This document shows positions 32,312 to 41,635 of a stretch of DNA of 64,000 bases, one piece after another. Origin of the DNA: SZUA-35 sp037969565 (lineage in GTDB: Bacteria > Actinomycetota > Acidimicrobiia > Acidimicrobiales > SZUA-35); the NCBI GenBank assembly GCA_037969565.1, contig JBBKXQ010000049.1:39959-103958 (forward strand), written 5' to 3'. Position numbers and translations under genes: made by a program. Below the pieces are notes generated by a model that worked only from the letters and a program-made list of their open reading frames with translations, was not told the origin of the DNA and did no database searches. The stretch's first letter is position 1; each line of letters begins with the position of its first letter.

Positions 32312-35297
32312 ACAGCAGCACCTGCTGGAGGAGCCCGGTGATGTGATCGGCCGCCGCATCAGGGTCGAGGTGGGGCTGGCTGACCGCGTAGCTTGAGCGC
32401 TGACCAGCTGCCGCCTCGTCGAGCAGGACACGCAGCTTGGTGATGGCTTGCTCGTCCTTTGGCAACAACAGTTGGCGCTGGCCGACGAGGGCGGATCCCC
32501 GAATCGCTTCGAGTGCAAGATCGCGATGACCGAGGTCGTCGAGCACCAGGGCCGCCTCGTGACATGCGTTGCCCAGGATCGAGACCATTCCACCTCGACG
32601 CCAATGCGGGATGAGGTCGGCGAGCAAAGAGGCCGCCACGCTCGTCTGGCCCAGGCGTCGATGGGCTGTGACCGCGCCCGCGGTGGCCATTCCCTGGACC
32701 CACCGATTGCGGACAGTGCCGGACAACCGAAGGCTCTCACGGAACAAACTCAGCGCCTCAGCCGGATCGTGATCGACCGTCACGAAACCACGTCCGAAGA
32801 CCGACCAGGCGATGGCCGAAGCGTTGTTCGTTCCTTGAGCCAGATCCAAGCTCTTTCTTGCGGTTTTCTCGCCAACATCTCGATCGCCGACGTAGGCCCA
32901 ACCCATGGCGATCGAACAGAGCACGGCTGACCGTTCCCAGTCGTCGTGGTGTAAACGAGAGTGCTCGAGGAGGCTCATCGCCGCCGTCTCGGCCGCCTGG
33001 ACATCGGATTGTGCTCCGGCGATGTTGAGCCGAGCCCGGAGCACTTGCCCCGAGATCGGTTGCCCGCTCTCGTGTGAAGCCTCACTGGCTTGCTGGGCGT
33101 ACGCGAGTCCATCCTCGAAGCGTCCGAGCACCCAACAGGACATGGCGGCGGTTCCGAGGAGGGCGCCGTGGTGCGGATGCTGACGGGTGTCATGCGTTTC
33201 GAGAACGTCGAGCGCCCAGCGTTGCTGTTCGTGGTCCATGCGAAACAGCGCATGATCCCAGACCAGGTTGGCGATCGCGATGGCAACGTCGAGTTCTTCA
33301 GCCCCGAGTGCCCATTCGAAGGCGTGTCGGATCTCGCCGCTGGCGGCGCCGACGCGGCGTACGGCCCGTTCCTCGTCTTGTCCCCGCCAACGGGGCTGTG
33401 CCCATTGGAGGAGGTCGACGTAGGCCGAGGCGTGCCGACTCTCCGCCCGGCTGAGACCGTTTGACTGGACTAGGAGATCTCGGGCATGAGCCCGGATGGT
33501 TTCGAGAATTCGGTACTCACCCACCGGGCGATCACGGCGGGAGGAAACCAGGGAATTGGCCGTGAGTCGACCGAGAACTCGGTTCGCCGAAGGGTTGTCG
33601 ACGCCGAGCATCGTGGCAACGTCGGCGGAATGGAAGGTGCCGCGAAAGGCTCCGAGTTGGGTGAAGACCGACAGCTCCTCGGGATCGAGTCGATCCGTGG
33701 ACCACGCCAAGGCCATGCTCAGCGACTGGTGCCGATCGGTGGACTGACGCGAGCGGGTGAGGATCGTGGTGGTGTTTTCGAGTTCGCCGAGAATCTCGGC
33801 TGGTGTACTGGAGCGCAGAAGGCCGCTGGCCAGTTCGAGCGCCAGTGGCAATCGGTCGAGCCTTTCGACGAGTTGGTCGAGATCGTGATCGTCGAGGGAT
33901 GGGCGCTGGTTACGACCGAACGCCCGCTCGAGAAGGAGTCGACGAGCATCGCCGAGATCGATGGCACCCAGCTCGAACCTCGTTTCCGAGGGGCAGTCGA
34001 GCACCTGTCGGCTCGTGGCGAGGATTCGTAGGTCGGGACAATGTTTGATGAGGGATTCGGCCAGCGGAACGATGGTGTCGACGAACCGTTCGCAGTTGTC
34101 GAAGACGAGGAGCGACTCTCCGTGGCGGAGGGCAGCCGCCACCTCGGCCACGACCGAATCGGCCTCGACCCGGACCCCCAGCTGGCTGGCGAGATCGGCA
34201 ACGGCGTTCTCCGGGCGGTGAACCGCAAGGTCGAGCCACAACACGCGCCCCCGGTCGAAGCCCCGGGCGAACGAAGCGGCCAGTCGGGTCTTGCCCACTC
34301 CTGGCGGCCCGATGATGCTGACCAACCGGTGGGATTGGAGCACCTCGGCCAGTTGGTCGAGTTCACGGTCGCGGCCGACGGTGGGCGACGCCGATGCGGG
34401 CACCGCAGTGACATCGCCGTCGATTGCCGAGACGAGGGCCTCGATACCCACCGACCCGGTTTCGGACTCGTCGATGGTGATGCGATCGGAGTCCGGGTGT
34501 GGGCCGCCGGCTCGGGCGATGACGAGAAGCCCGGGATCCTGTTGGAGAATCGCTTGCTCGAGCTCGACCAGCGTGGGCCCGGGCTCGAGCCCGAGATTGT
34601 CTCGGTAGAGGCTGGCGACCCGCTGGTAGGTGCGAAGTGCTTCTGCCTGACGACCGGCCCGATACAGGCCCAGCATCAGCAGATACCAACGACGGTCGCG
34701 GAGCTCGTTGTCGGCGACGAGACGTGTGCACCGGGCGACGGCCTCTTCGAGCCGACCGGATGCCAACAAGGCTTCGACGAAGAGTTCCTCGGCATCGGCT
34801 CGTTCTTCGCCCAGTTTGGCAGCGTGGGGCCAGATGGCGTCGTTGTCGTTGTGCGGTTGGAAGGCCTCGCCCCGCCAGAGGCCGAGGGCCGCCCGGAGCT
34901 GGTCGATCGCCTTCTCGTACTCGAACGCCAGCAGCAGGGCGCGAGCCGAGGCGACCCGGGCTGAGAACTGCTTGTGGTCAAGTGCTTCCGGCGGCACGTT
35001 CAGGCGGTAGTGGCCGGCCTCGGCGACGATCTCGATTCCGTCCGCCAACCGGTCACGCAGACGAGCAACCACGACTCGCAGTCCTGTGGACGCCGTTTTC
35101 GGGGTAGAGACGCCCCACAAGACATCGACGAGTGTTTCGACCCGAACAGGATCCGGAGCAGCGGCGACGAGCAAGCTCAGCACTTCGGCTTGTTGACCGC
35201 TCAGCGTCCTCGGAAGACCGGACGCGTCGCGAACGGCTACGGGGCCGAGTACGAGAATCGTGGGCTCGGGAGAATCAACGGCGAATTCATTGGTCAC
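32307..35297 (-). CDS. BTAD/NB-ARC transcriptional regulator (SARP-like large regulator)
   Basis: 996 residues. Domains in order: an OmpR-like winged helix DNA-binding domain (about 10-100), a bacterial transcriptional activation domain of TPR helices (about 105-250), a P-loop STAND ATPase (GPPGVGKT at about 329-336, Walker B LLVFDNCE near 400, then ARC2-like helices), and a long C-terminal TPR-like helical region (about 620-996). Such proteins are ATP-dependent signal-transducing activators that often control secondary metabolism. It converges with the oxygenase-like gene and lies upstream of nothing on its own strand. Its target may be itself or neighbours; no operator is visible. Confidence 0.92.
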   Translation of the reverse strand: MTNEFAVDSPEPTILVLGPVAVRDASGLPRTLSGQQAEVLSLLVAAAPDPVRVETLVDVLWGVSTPKTASTGLRVVVARLRDRLADGIEIVAEAGHYRLNVPPEALDHKQFSARVASARALLLAFEYEKAIDQLRAALGLWRGEAFQPHNDNDAIWPHAAKLGEERADAEELFVEALLASGRLEEAVARCTRLVADNELRDRRWYLLMLGLYRAGRQAEALRTYQRVASLYRDNLGLEPGPTLVELEQAILQQDPGLLVIARAGGPHPDSDRITIDESETGSVGIEALVSAIDGDVTAVPASASPTVGRDRELDQLAEVLQSHRLVSIIGPPGVGKTRLAASFARGFDRGRVLWLDLAVHRPENAVADLASQLGVRVEADSVVAEVAAALRHGESLLVFDNCERFVDTIVPLAESLIKHCPDLRILATSRQVLDCPSETRFELGAIDLGDARRLLLERAFGRNQRPSLDDHDLDQLVERLDRLPLALELASGLLRSSTPAEILGELENTTTILTRSRQSTDRHQSLSMALAWSTDRLDPEELSVFTQLGAFRGTFHSADVATMLGVDNPSANRVLGRLTANSLVSSRRDRPVGEYRILETIRAHARDLLVQSNGLSRAESRHASAYVDLLQWAQPRWRGQDEERAVRRVGAASGEIRHAFEWALGAEELDVAIAIANLVWDHALFRMDHEQQRWALDVLETHDTRQHPHHGALLGTAAMSCWVLGRFEDGLAYAQQASEASHESGQPISGQVLRARLNIAGAQSDVQAAETAAMSLLEHSRLHHDDWERSAVLCSIAMGWAYVGDRDVGEKTARKSLDLAQGTNNASAIAWSVFGRGFVTVDHDPAEALSLFRESLRLSGTVRNRWVQGMATAGAVTAHRRLGQTSVAASLLADLIPHWRRGGMVSILGNACHEAALVLDDLGHRDLALEAIRGSALVGQRQLLLPKDEQAITKLRVLLDEAAAGQRSSYAVSQPHLDPDAAADHITGLLQQVLLS

Positions 35298-35372
35298 GAT
35301 GCGAGGAGTCAGGACTGTCGACGCGCTGGGACAGATCTCAACAATAGGGGCAAAATGTCTCCCAATCCTTGG

Positions 35373-37346
35373 TCAAGGTTCGACAATGGCAAACCCCGAC
35401 TCGAAGGTGTCGAGGTTGCCGAAGATCACGAGCAGATCGGCGGCGGCGCCGTCGACCACGATGTCACCCGCTTCCACGGCCTCGGCGAGGGTGGATTCGC
35501 CGGACATGATTGCGGTGAAGACCGGTTTGGCCAGCACGACCGAAACCGTGGAAGCGGGATTCGTCGTCTCGGGATGAGCAATGAGCACCCGATTGCCCAA
35601 CTCGAGAACCCAGTGTTCGTCGACATCGCTGAAATGCCAGTTCGTGACGACTCGCAAGCCGGCTACTTGGTCGGCGTTCAATCGCACGGCAAGGGTGTCG
35701 AAGATCTGCTCGACGGTGAGCGCGTCGATGAACTGCCGGCGACGGACGACACGCGATGGCGGCGGCCCCTCTCGTAGCTCTCGGGCACCGTTCAAGTAGG
35801 CGTTGCGGAAGGTTGCCGACTCGCTCTGATAGCCGAGTTGCTCCAACGCTGCGGCTTGCAGGGCTCTGGCTCCGGTATGGGTGGGCTCGGCGAAAACCGC
35901 ATGATTCACGATCTCGGCCACCCATCGGTAGTCACCGTCGTCGAATGCGGTCTGCGCCTTCGCCACCAACTGATCGATGCCGCCGGCGAGGTCGACGTAG
36001 CGTCGGCCCACTGCTTCCGGAGGGTGCGGCCACAGATGGGCCGGGTTGCCGTCGTACCAACTCAGATACCGCTGATACACGGCTTTCACGTTGTGAACCA
36101 GCGATCCGTAGTAGCCGCGGGTGTGGGCCTCGGTCTGGAACTCCGGAGGAAGCTGCAACTGCTCAGCGATCTCCAGCGGGGTGAAGCCGTGGTTGGCGAG
36201 TCGCATCGTTTGGTCGTGGATCCACCGGTAGAGATCGCGCTGCAAACCCATGAACACGTTGGCGTCGTCACGACCCCAACGAGGCCAATGGTGGGACGCG
36301 AACATGATCTCGGTCTGTTCACCGAACATCGACATGGCCTCATCGATGTACTTCGACCAGCTCAGCGCATCTCGAACCTGGGCGCCACGGATGGGGACGA
36401 GGTTGTGCATGTTGTGGCTGCAGTTCTCCGCCATACACAGCCAGCCCTGCTCGGGAAAGAAGAAATTCATCTCGGCCGGGGCTTCGGATTCCGGCGTGTT
36501 CTGGTAGACGTTGCGGATGCCGTCGACGGTCAGTTCCTGGCCCGTGCGGGAGATCTCCTCGGTTGGGGCAAGTAGCCCGATCGTCCCCAGGGGGACGGCT
36601 TTGCCGAGTCCGCAATCGACATGGCCTCGGGGCCCCGGCGGCAGCAGTGCGCCGAACTGATACGCCGTCCGCCTCGCCATGGCCGGCCCGGCGATGATGT
36701 TCTCCGAAACTGCCTCCTGCAGAAATCCCTCTGGTGCGATGATCCGGACATCACCGGCGGCGACCGCTTCAGGGCTGGTGACGCCATAGATCCCGCCGAA
36801 ATGGTCGGCATGGCTGTGGGTGTAGATGACGGCGGTGACGGGTCGAGCACCGAGTGTCCGGTTTGCGAGTTCGAGCGCGGCCGCCGCCGTCGAGGTGACG
36901 GTGAGCGGATCGATCACCACCCATCCGTCCTTGCCCTGCAGAAAGGTGACATTCGAAATGTCGTAGCCCCGCACCTGCCAGAGGCCCTCGGCCACTTCGA
37001 AAAGGCCGTGGGGAGCATTCAATTTCGCCTGGCGCCACAAGCTGGGGTGGACGGTGTCCGGCGCCGGGTGGTCGTTGCGAAGGAAGTCGTAGCGGGAGGT
37101 GTCCCAGGCAATGCCGTAGTCGTTCTCGATGCGACCGGTTGGATGGGTGGCGAGCAGTCCACGGGTCGACCGTTCTTCGTCGGCATCGTCGAGCGCATCG
37201 ATCGCCAACCGATCGACGGACTCGTGGTGAAGTGCAGCGGTATGGGTGGTTGCTGGTCGTGGATCGGCCAGGTCCGAAGCCGGGTCATTTCCGTCGATCG
37301 GGTCGTTCGGGGAGGTCACGAAGGCATTCTGCACTGGTTCGCTCAC
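35373..37346 (-). CDS. Alkyl sulfatase (metallo-beta-lactamase fold, SdsA1/BDS1-like)
   Basis: 657 residues from the GTG at 37346; GTGs at 37334 and 37319 are equally possible. The zinc-binding HxHxDH motif is THSHADH near residues 171-177. The type III alkyl sulfatase landmarks follow: AENCSHNMHNLVPIRGA, FASHHWPRWG (metal-binding His), the dimerisation domain with YQRYLSWYDGNPAHLWPHPP, and a C-terminal SCP2-like lipid-binding domain (about residues 530-657). The enzyme hydrolyses medium- to long-chain primary alkyl sulfates such as SDS to alcohol and sulfate. I see no signal peptide, so it is probably cytoplasmic. The open frame continues upstream over the next gene and that part is spurious. 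Confidence 0.92.
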   Translation of the reverse strand: MSEPVQNAFVTSPNDPIDGNDPASDLADPRPATTHTAALHHESVDRLAIDALDDADEERSTRGLLATHPTGRIENDYGIAWDTSRYDFLRNDHPAPDTVHPSLWRQAKLNAPHGLFEVAEGLWQVRGYDISNVTFLQGKDGWVVIDPLTVTSTAAAALELANRTLGARPVTAVIYTHSHADHFGGIYGVTSPEAVAAGDVRIIAPEGFLQEAVSENIIAGPAMARRTAYQFGALLPPGPRGHVDCGLGKAVPLGTIGLLAPTEEISRTGQELTVDGIRNVYQNTPESEAPAEMNFFFPEQGWLCMAENCSHNMHNLVPIRGAQVRDALSWSKYIDEAMSMFGEQTEIMFASHHWPRWGRDDANVFMGLQRDLYRWIHDQTMRLANHGFTPLEIAEQLQLPPEFQTEAHTRGYYGSLVHNVKAVYQRYLSWYDGNPAHLWPHPPEAVGRRYVDLAGGIDQLVAKAQTAFDDGDYRWVAEIVNHAVFAEPTHTGARALQAAALEQLGYQSESATFRNAYLNGARELREGPPPSRVVRRRQFIDALTVEQIFDTLAVRLNADQVAGLRVVTNWHFSDVDEHWVLELGNRVLIAHPETTNPASTVSVVLAKPVFTAIMSGESTLAEAVEAGDIVVDGAAADLLVIFGNLDTFESGFAIVEP

Positions 37347-37387
37347 CGGTGTCAGAAAACCGCAGGTCAACCCATGCGGGATCAGCT

Positions 37388-38065
37388 TCAGACGAGCGAT
37401 CGGGCCGTTTCGGAATGGTCGACTGTGGACTTGTCGGGCAGCGTGCGCAGGAGTCGGTCGCCGCTGTTGGACGTGACCCCGAGCCAATAACGCTCGTTGC
37501 GGTAGTGGTGCAGTCGGTGATTTCTCGCCAGCCGGGAGTAGAGCCGCGATTTGGGGCGATACCGCGTGTGGATCAGGAGATGAGTCCACTCGTAGTGGGC
37601 CAGCGCCAGCACCGAGAGCGTCCACGCAGCGACGAACCCGGCCGCGAGCGGTTGGTCGAGGAGTGCCAGCACTGGTAGCGACCAAGCGGCGGAGAACACA
37701 CCGAGCAGCACGGTGAAGCTGAACGCGTCAGAAGCCTCGAGCAACACGTTGTCGATGTCGTTGGGATCGAGATGATGTTGACGATGTCCCGTACCCGTTT
37801 TCAGCTGTCTCATCCGAAATGAGCCTTCCGGGGCGTGCAGCAGATAGCGATGAATCACCCACTCGACCGTTCCGGTGAGGGCGAGTGTGAGAATCAACAT
37901 CATGAGATCCCGTGGGGACCATTGCCCCAAGGAGAATCTCGCCGTGATGAGAAGCAGCGACGAAGAAATGATGATTCTCGGCGACCCGTGAGCGAAGAAC
38001 TCGGCGGCGACAGCGCGCTTTGTTGTGAGCACCGTGACGTCGCGCACTCGAGGATCCCTGGCCAT
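37388..38065 (-). CDS. Fatty-acid hydroxylase/sterol desaturase superfamily membrane protein
   Basis: 225 residues from the ATG at 38065, supported by agaaagg with 7-bp spacing; an ATG at 38110 is possible but its purine run touches the start codon. About four transmembrane helices flank the histidine clusters HRYLLH, HRQHH, HYEWTH and HRLHH, the di-iron ligand pattern of the integral-membrane fatty-acid hydroxylase superfamily. It would hydroxylate or desaturate a lipid or carotenoid in the inner membrane. It is upstream of the alkyl sulfatase on the same strand with a 41-bp gap, so both may act on alkyl-chain lipids. Substrate unknown. Confidence 0.88.
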   Translation of the reverse strand: MARDPRVRDVTVLTTKRAVAAEFFAHGSPRIIISSSLLLITARFSLGQWSPRDLMMLILTLALTGTVEWVIHRYLLHAPEGSFRMRQLKTGTGHRQHHLDPNDIDNVLLEASDAFSFTVLLGVFSAAWSLPVLALLDQPLAAGFVAAWTLSVLALAHYEWTHLLIHTRYRPKSRLYSRLARNHRLHHYRNERYWLGVTSNSGDRLLRTLPDKSTVDHSETARSLV

Positions 38066-38150
38066 CGACGGACCTTTCTGCAAGACGTCAGGGTCGATGA
38101 TAGGACTCATCCTCTTGCAGTAGCGGGCGCGGGGCGTTCGCCGGGCGGGG

Positions 38151-38780
38151 TCAAGACTGGCGCCGATCCCCAATCGGGAAGGTGGCCGCGTAGTCGAGCA
38201 TCGAGGCCGAAACAACCTTCTGGGCGTGTTCGATGCCATAGGTGCCGATCACTTCGATGCCGTTCTTCTTCTCGCCCGTCATCTGCATCTTGTACGTGGC
38301 GAAGTAGTGAACGATCCGGTTGACGACGGCCTCCGGCAGCTGCTTCAGATCCCTGGCGTAATCGAAGACGGTGTCGCTGACGAGTACGGCGATGATCTTG
38401 TCATCGGCCTCGCCGTCGTCGAGGAGCTGGACCCCGCCGACAACCCGGGCGGGGACGATCACCTCGGCCCGATCGATGCGTTGCTGACTGAGCACACAGA
38501 TGTCGAGAGGATCGTGATCACCTTCCCGCGCCGTCGGCGTGAGCGCCGCAACCCGTTCGCCGCAATAGGTCTGGGGCACGAAGCCGTACAACGTGGGCGG
38601 TAGCGCCGAGGATCCCTGAGGTCGATCCACACGGAGGTATCCGCTGTGCTTGTCGATTTCGTACTTCACGCCGTCGAACGGCGTGATCTCGATGTAGGCG
38701 TCGACTGCGGCCGGAGCATCAGGACCGGGCGAGAGTCCGTGCCAGGGGTGGGGTCGAAATCGGTCGAACGATGCAGACAT
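38151..38780 (-). CDS. ppa: Inorganic pyrophosphatase (family I)
   Basis: 209 residues. Family I active-site residues are visible: E31, K39 and E41 (VKYEID), Y65 in LYGFVPQTY, the D-x-D-P-x-D loop DHDPLD (D88, D90, D93), and the later DGEADDK pair. The enzyme hydrolyses pyrophosphate released in biosynthesis, using Mg2+, in the cytoplasm. The N-terminal HPWHGL and the DHD instead of the usual DGD place it in a divergent branch rather than with the compact 170-residue actinobacterial enzymes. Starts at ATG 38780, divergent from the aconitase X gene. Confidence 0.93.
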   Translation of the reverse strand: MSASFDRFRPHPWHGLSPGPDAPAAVDAYIEITPFDGVKYEIDKHSGYLRVDRPQGSSALPPTLYGFVPQTYCGERVAALTPTAREGDHDPLDICVLSQQRIDRAEVIVPARVVGGVQLLDDGEADDKIIAVLVSDTVFDYARDLKQLPEAVVNRIVHYFATYKMQMTGEKKNGIEVIGTYGIEHAQKVVSASMLDYAATFPIGDRRQS

Positions 38781-38870
38781 GTTGGGAGGTTACGTCTGTC
38801 CGGGTGTTGCTGTTGCGGGCTTGGCGAACGGATTCTCACGAAGCCTGGACATACCGATTAGGTTTGCGCC

Positions 38871-40136
38871 GTGCGGTTGGAGCTTTCTCCCGAAGATCAG
38901 CGAATGCTCGACGGCGACGACGGCGAAGCTGTCGCACTCGCCATGAGAGTCGTGACCCGAACGGCACGAGCGATGGGGGCCGAGCGGCTCCTGACGATCA
39001 CCGGAGCCCACATCGACTCGTGCCTCTTTCACGGTCGAGCCGGCCTGGATTTCGCTGCCACCCTCGCCGGTCACGGGGCCCGGGTTCGCGTGCCCACAAC
39101 GCTCAACGTCTCGTCCCTCGACCTGCTGCATCCCGAGCTGTACCGAGGGGACGAGGACGAGGGTCGTCAAGCCCGCGAGTTGATGGAGCACTACGAGACG
39201 ATGGGATGTGCCCCGACCTGGACGTGCGCCCCCTATCAGGAATCGGTGCGACCAGCGCTGGGCGAGAACGTTGCATGGGCCGAGTCGAATGCGATCGTCT
39301 TCGCCAATTCGGTGCTGGGTGCTCGAACCGATCGCTACGGAGACTTCATCGACATTGCCGCTGCGATCACCGGAAGGGCACCGGCGGCCGGGCTCCACCT
39401 CGATGAGAACCGGCTCGGCGAAGTGATTTTCGACCTGAGCGCTTTGTCCGATGAAATGATCGACCATCGATTGCTGGCGCCGGTTCTGGGCCACTTGATC
39501 GGGGCCGCAACCGGCAACGCCGTTCCGGTCGTCGTCGGCGCCCGAATGATGAACGAAGATCAGCTGAAGGCTCTCGGCTCAGCTGCCGCATCCTCAGGAT
39601 CCGTCGGGATGTTCCACGTGGTCGGCAGCACTCCCGAGGCAGCCACGCTCGAGCAGGCGCTCGGCGACCGTGGGGCGGGTTCGGAGATCGTCACCGTCGA
39701 CGTCACACCCGCCGAACTCAATCGGGCGTGGTCTCAGCTCAGCACAGCGGCCAACGGCCCGGTGGGTGCGATCAGTCTCGGCACACCGCACTATTCGGTC
39801 CCCGAGTTCAGCCGCTTGGTGACCCTCCTGAGTGGTCGCCGAATCCACTCCGACGTCGACTTCTACGTGTGCACAGGACGTGAGGTGCTCACCGAAGTGG
39901 ATCTCCGTGGTTGGGTCGGCCCATTGGAGGAGGCCGGGGTGCAGATCGTCACCGACACGTGCACCTACATCACGCCGATCATGGCGCCCTTCGATGGCCT
40001 GGCGATGACCGACTCACCGAAATGGGCCTACTACGCACCCGGCAACCTCGGGGTCGACGTGATCTTCGGAACCACCGAGGATTGTGTGGAAACGGCCGTC
40101 GCCGGAATCCTCACCCGGGCCGATCCTCCATGGTGA
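38871..40136 (+). CDS. Aconitase X catalytic (large) subunit
   Basis: 421 residues from a GTG start. It matches the AcnX catalytic domain: an N-terminal EDQRMLDGDDGEAVALAMRVV region, ITGAHIDSCLFHG, CAPYQ near residue 122, the SVLGARTDRYGDFID segment, and the C-terminal TDTCTYITPI and TDSPKWAYY, with conserved cysteines for the iron-sulfur cluster. Characterised bacterial AcnX enzymes dehydrate cis-3-hydroxy-L-proline, while archaeal ones act on mevalonate 5-phosphate. Here the small 'swivel' subunit is a separate, overlapping gene, as in the two-subunit form. The proline-racemase-family gene that follows favours a hydroxyproline-type substrate. It starts 91 bp from the divergent pyrophosphatase gene. 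Confidence 0.9.
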   Translation: MRLELSPEDQRMLDGDDGEAVALAMRVVTRTARAMGAERLLTITGAHIDSCLFHGRAGLDFAATLAGHGARVRVPTTLNVSSLDLLHPELYRGDEDEGRQARELMEHYETMGCAPTWTCAPYQESVRPALGENVAWAESNAIVFANSVLGARTDRYGDFIDIAAAITGRAPAAGLHLDENRLGEVIFDLSALSDEMIDHRLLAPVLGHLIGAATGNAVPVVVGARMMNEDQLKALGSAAASSGSVGMFHVVGSTPEAATLEQALGDRGAGSEIVTVDVTPAELNRAWSQLSTAANGPVGAISLGTPHYSVPEFSRLVTLLSGRRIHSDVDFYVCTGREVLTEVDLRGWVGPLEEAGVQIVTDTCTYITPIMAPFDGLAMTDSPKWAYYAPGNLGVDVIFGTTEDCVETAVAGILTRADPPW

Positions 40137-40543
40137 CTCCCCTCCCCCGGGTCCTCGTCGCCGGGGAGGCGACCGGGCCTGTCGTCGTCCTCTCGGAGCC
40201 GCTCAGTTTCTGGGGCGGCTTCAATGCGGAGAAGGGCACGGTCGTCGACCAGCGCCATCCCCAGGTCGGTTCCTGCCTCACCGGGGCAATCGTTCTCATG
40301 CCGTCCGGTCGCGGGTCCAGTTCGGCCAGCTCGGTACTGGCCGAAGCAATCCGTGCGAAGACTGCGCCGGCTGCGGTCGTGCTCCTCGAGGCCGACGAGA
40401 TCATCGCGCTCGGGGCGATCGTCGCCGATGAGTTGTACGGACGGGTCATGCCGGTCGTTGTGGTGGACCGACCTTCCTACGACCGGTTTGCAGCCTTGCG
40501 GTTCCTTCACATCCGACTCGACGGCAGCATCGAGGCAGCGTGA
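40130..40543 (+). CDS. Aconitase X swivel domain (small subunit, DUF126)
   Basis: 137 residues. It carries the AcnX swivel signature: GEATGPVVVLSEPLSFWGGF near the start, a Gly-rich VGSCLTG loop, MPSGRGSSSAS around residues 60-70 (substrate/cluster-facing serines) and a DGSIEA-type tail. Its ATG at 40130 lies inside the end of the large-subunit gene (7-bp overlap), and its stop overlaps the ATG of the next gene by 4 bp (ATGA-type at 40540). The three genes are therefore translationally coupled. It pairs with the large subunit to form the dehydratase. Confidence 0.9.
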   Translation: MVTPLPRVLVAGEATGPVVVLSEPLSFWGGFNAEKGTVVDQRHPQVGSCLTGAIVLMPSGRGSSSASSVLAEAIRAKTAPAAVVLLEADEIIALGAIVADELYGRVMPVVVVDRPSYDRFAALRFLHIRLDGSIEAA

Positions 40544-41601
40544 GCAACGCCACAGAGAGTGAAAACCATCAGGCGTTCAGCTCGGAGATCCACGTGGTTC
40601 ATTGTCATGCCGAAGGCGAGGTCGGTGATGTCATCGTCGGCGGGGTGGCTCCCCCGCCGGGGTCATCGATCTGGGAGCAGTCCCGATGGATTGCGTCCGA
40701 CCAGCGGTTGCGGAATCTGATGCTCCAGGAACCACGGGGCGGGGTGTTCCGACACGTCAATCTGCTCGTGCCGCCCATCGATCCATTGGCCGACGCTGGT
40801 TTCATCATCATGGAACCGACCCATACACCCCCGATGTCGGGGTCGAATTCGATGTGCGTCGCCACGGTGCTGCTCGACACCGGCCTCCTGCTGATGACCG
40901 AACCGATCACCGAAGTGGTTCTCGAAGCTCCGGCCGGCCTGGTCCGAGTCCGGGCTGAGTGCCGCAACGGGAAGGCCGAACGAGTCACGATCACGAATGT
41001 GCCGAGTTTCGTTGGCGAACTCGACGTCACCCTCGATGTTCCGGGACTCGGGAGGTTTCGAGTGGACACGGCCTATGGCGGTGACACGTTCGTCATGGTC
41101 GAAGCCGCCGACCTCGGGCTGGAAATTGTTCCCGAACGGGCCCGCGAACTGGCCGAGATCGGCGTCAGGATTGCCAACGCTGCGACCGACCAGCTCGGAT
41201 TCGATCACCCGGAACGGCCCGAATGGAACCACATCTCGTTCTGTCAGATCAGCGAAGCCTCGGTTCGTGACGGAGCGACCATCTCGATGAAGAACGCCGT
41301 GGTCGTCGACCCCGGGAAGATCGACCGATCGCCGACCGGCACCGGAGTTTCGGCCCGACTGGCCGTGCTGCATGCTCGAGGGCTGATCGCCGATGGCGAC
41401 ACACTCCGAATGCGTTCGATCATCGACAGTGAATTCGTCGGGCGAATTGCGGGAACGACGATGGTCGGTGACCGACCGGCGATCCTTCCCACCGTGAGCG
41501 GGCGAGCATGGTTGACCGGTCGCTCGACGTTCACGGTGCACCCCGATGATCCGTGGCCGACCGGCTACCGGCTCTCCGACACGTGGCCCATGCCGGCGTG
41601 A
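40540..41601 (+). CDS. Proline racemase/hydroxyproline dehydratase family protein with Ser/Thr at the catalytic positions
   Basis: 353 residues of the proline racemase superfamily. In racemases and 4-hydroxyproline 2-epimerases two cysteines act as acid/base, in MCGHN- and SPCGTG-type motifs. Here the first site reads PMSGSNSM (S100) and the second DRSPTGTG (T266). A Thr at the second site is the mark of trans-3-hydroxy-L-proline dehydratases; replacement of the first Cys by Ser as well is unusual. The enzyme may therefore dehydrate a 3-hydroxyproline or another beta-hydroxy imino acid rather than racemise. Last gene of a tightly overlapping operon with the two AcnX subunits. Reaction inferred. 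Confidence 0.88.
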   Translation: MSNATESENHQAFSSEIHVVHCHAEGEVGDVIVGGVAPPPGSSIWEQSRWIASDQRLRNLMLQEPRGGVFRHVNLLVPPIDPLADAGFIIMEPTHTPPMSGSNSMCVATVLLDTGLLLMTEPITEVVLEAPAGLVRVRAECRNGKAERVTITNVPSFVGELDVTLDVPGLGRFRVDTAYGGDTFVMVEAADLGLEIVPERARELAEIGVRIANAATDQLGFDHPERPEWNHISFCQISEASVRDGATISMKNAVVVDPGKIDRSPTGTGVSARLAVLHARGLIADGDTLRMRSIIDSEFVGRIAGTTMVGDRPAILPTVSGRAWLTGRSTFTVHPDDPWPTGYRLSDTWPMPA

Positions 41602-41635
41602 GCCAACCATCGACCGATCTGGACGTCATTGCCGG

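Noticed and set aside
38066..38239. N-terminal extension of the fatty-acid hydroxylase frame to 38239
   Set aside because: It would overlap the pyrophosphatase gene; the translation is Arg/Pro-rich and a ribosome-binding site supports the ATG at 38065.
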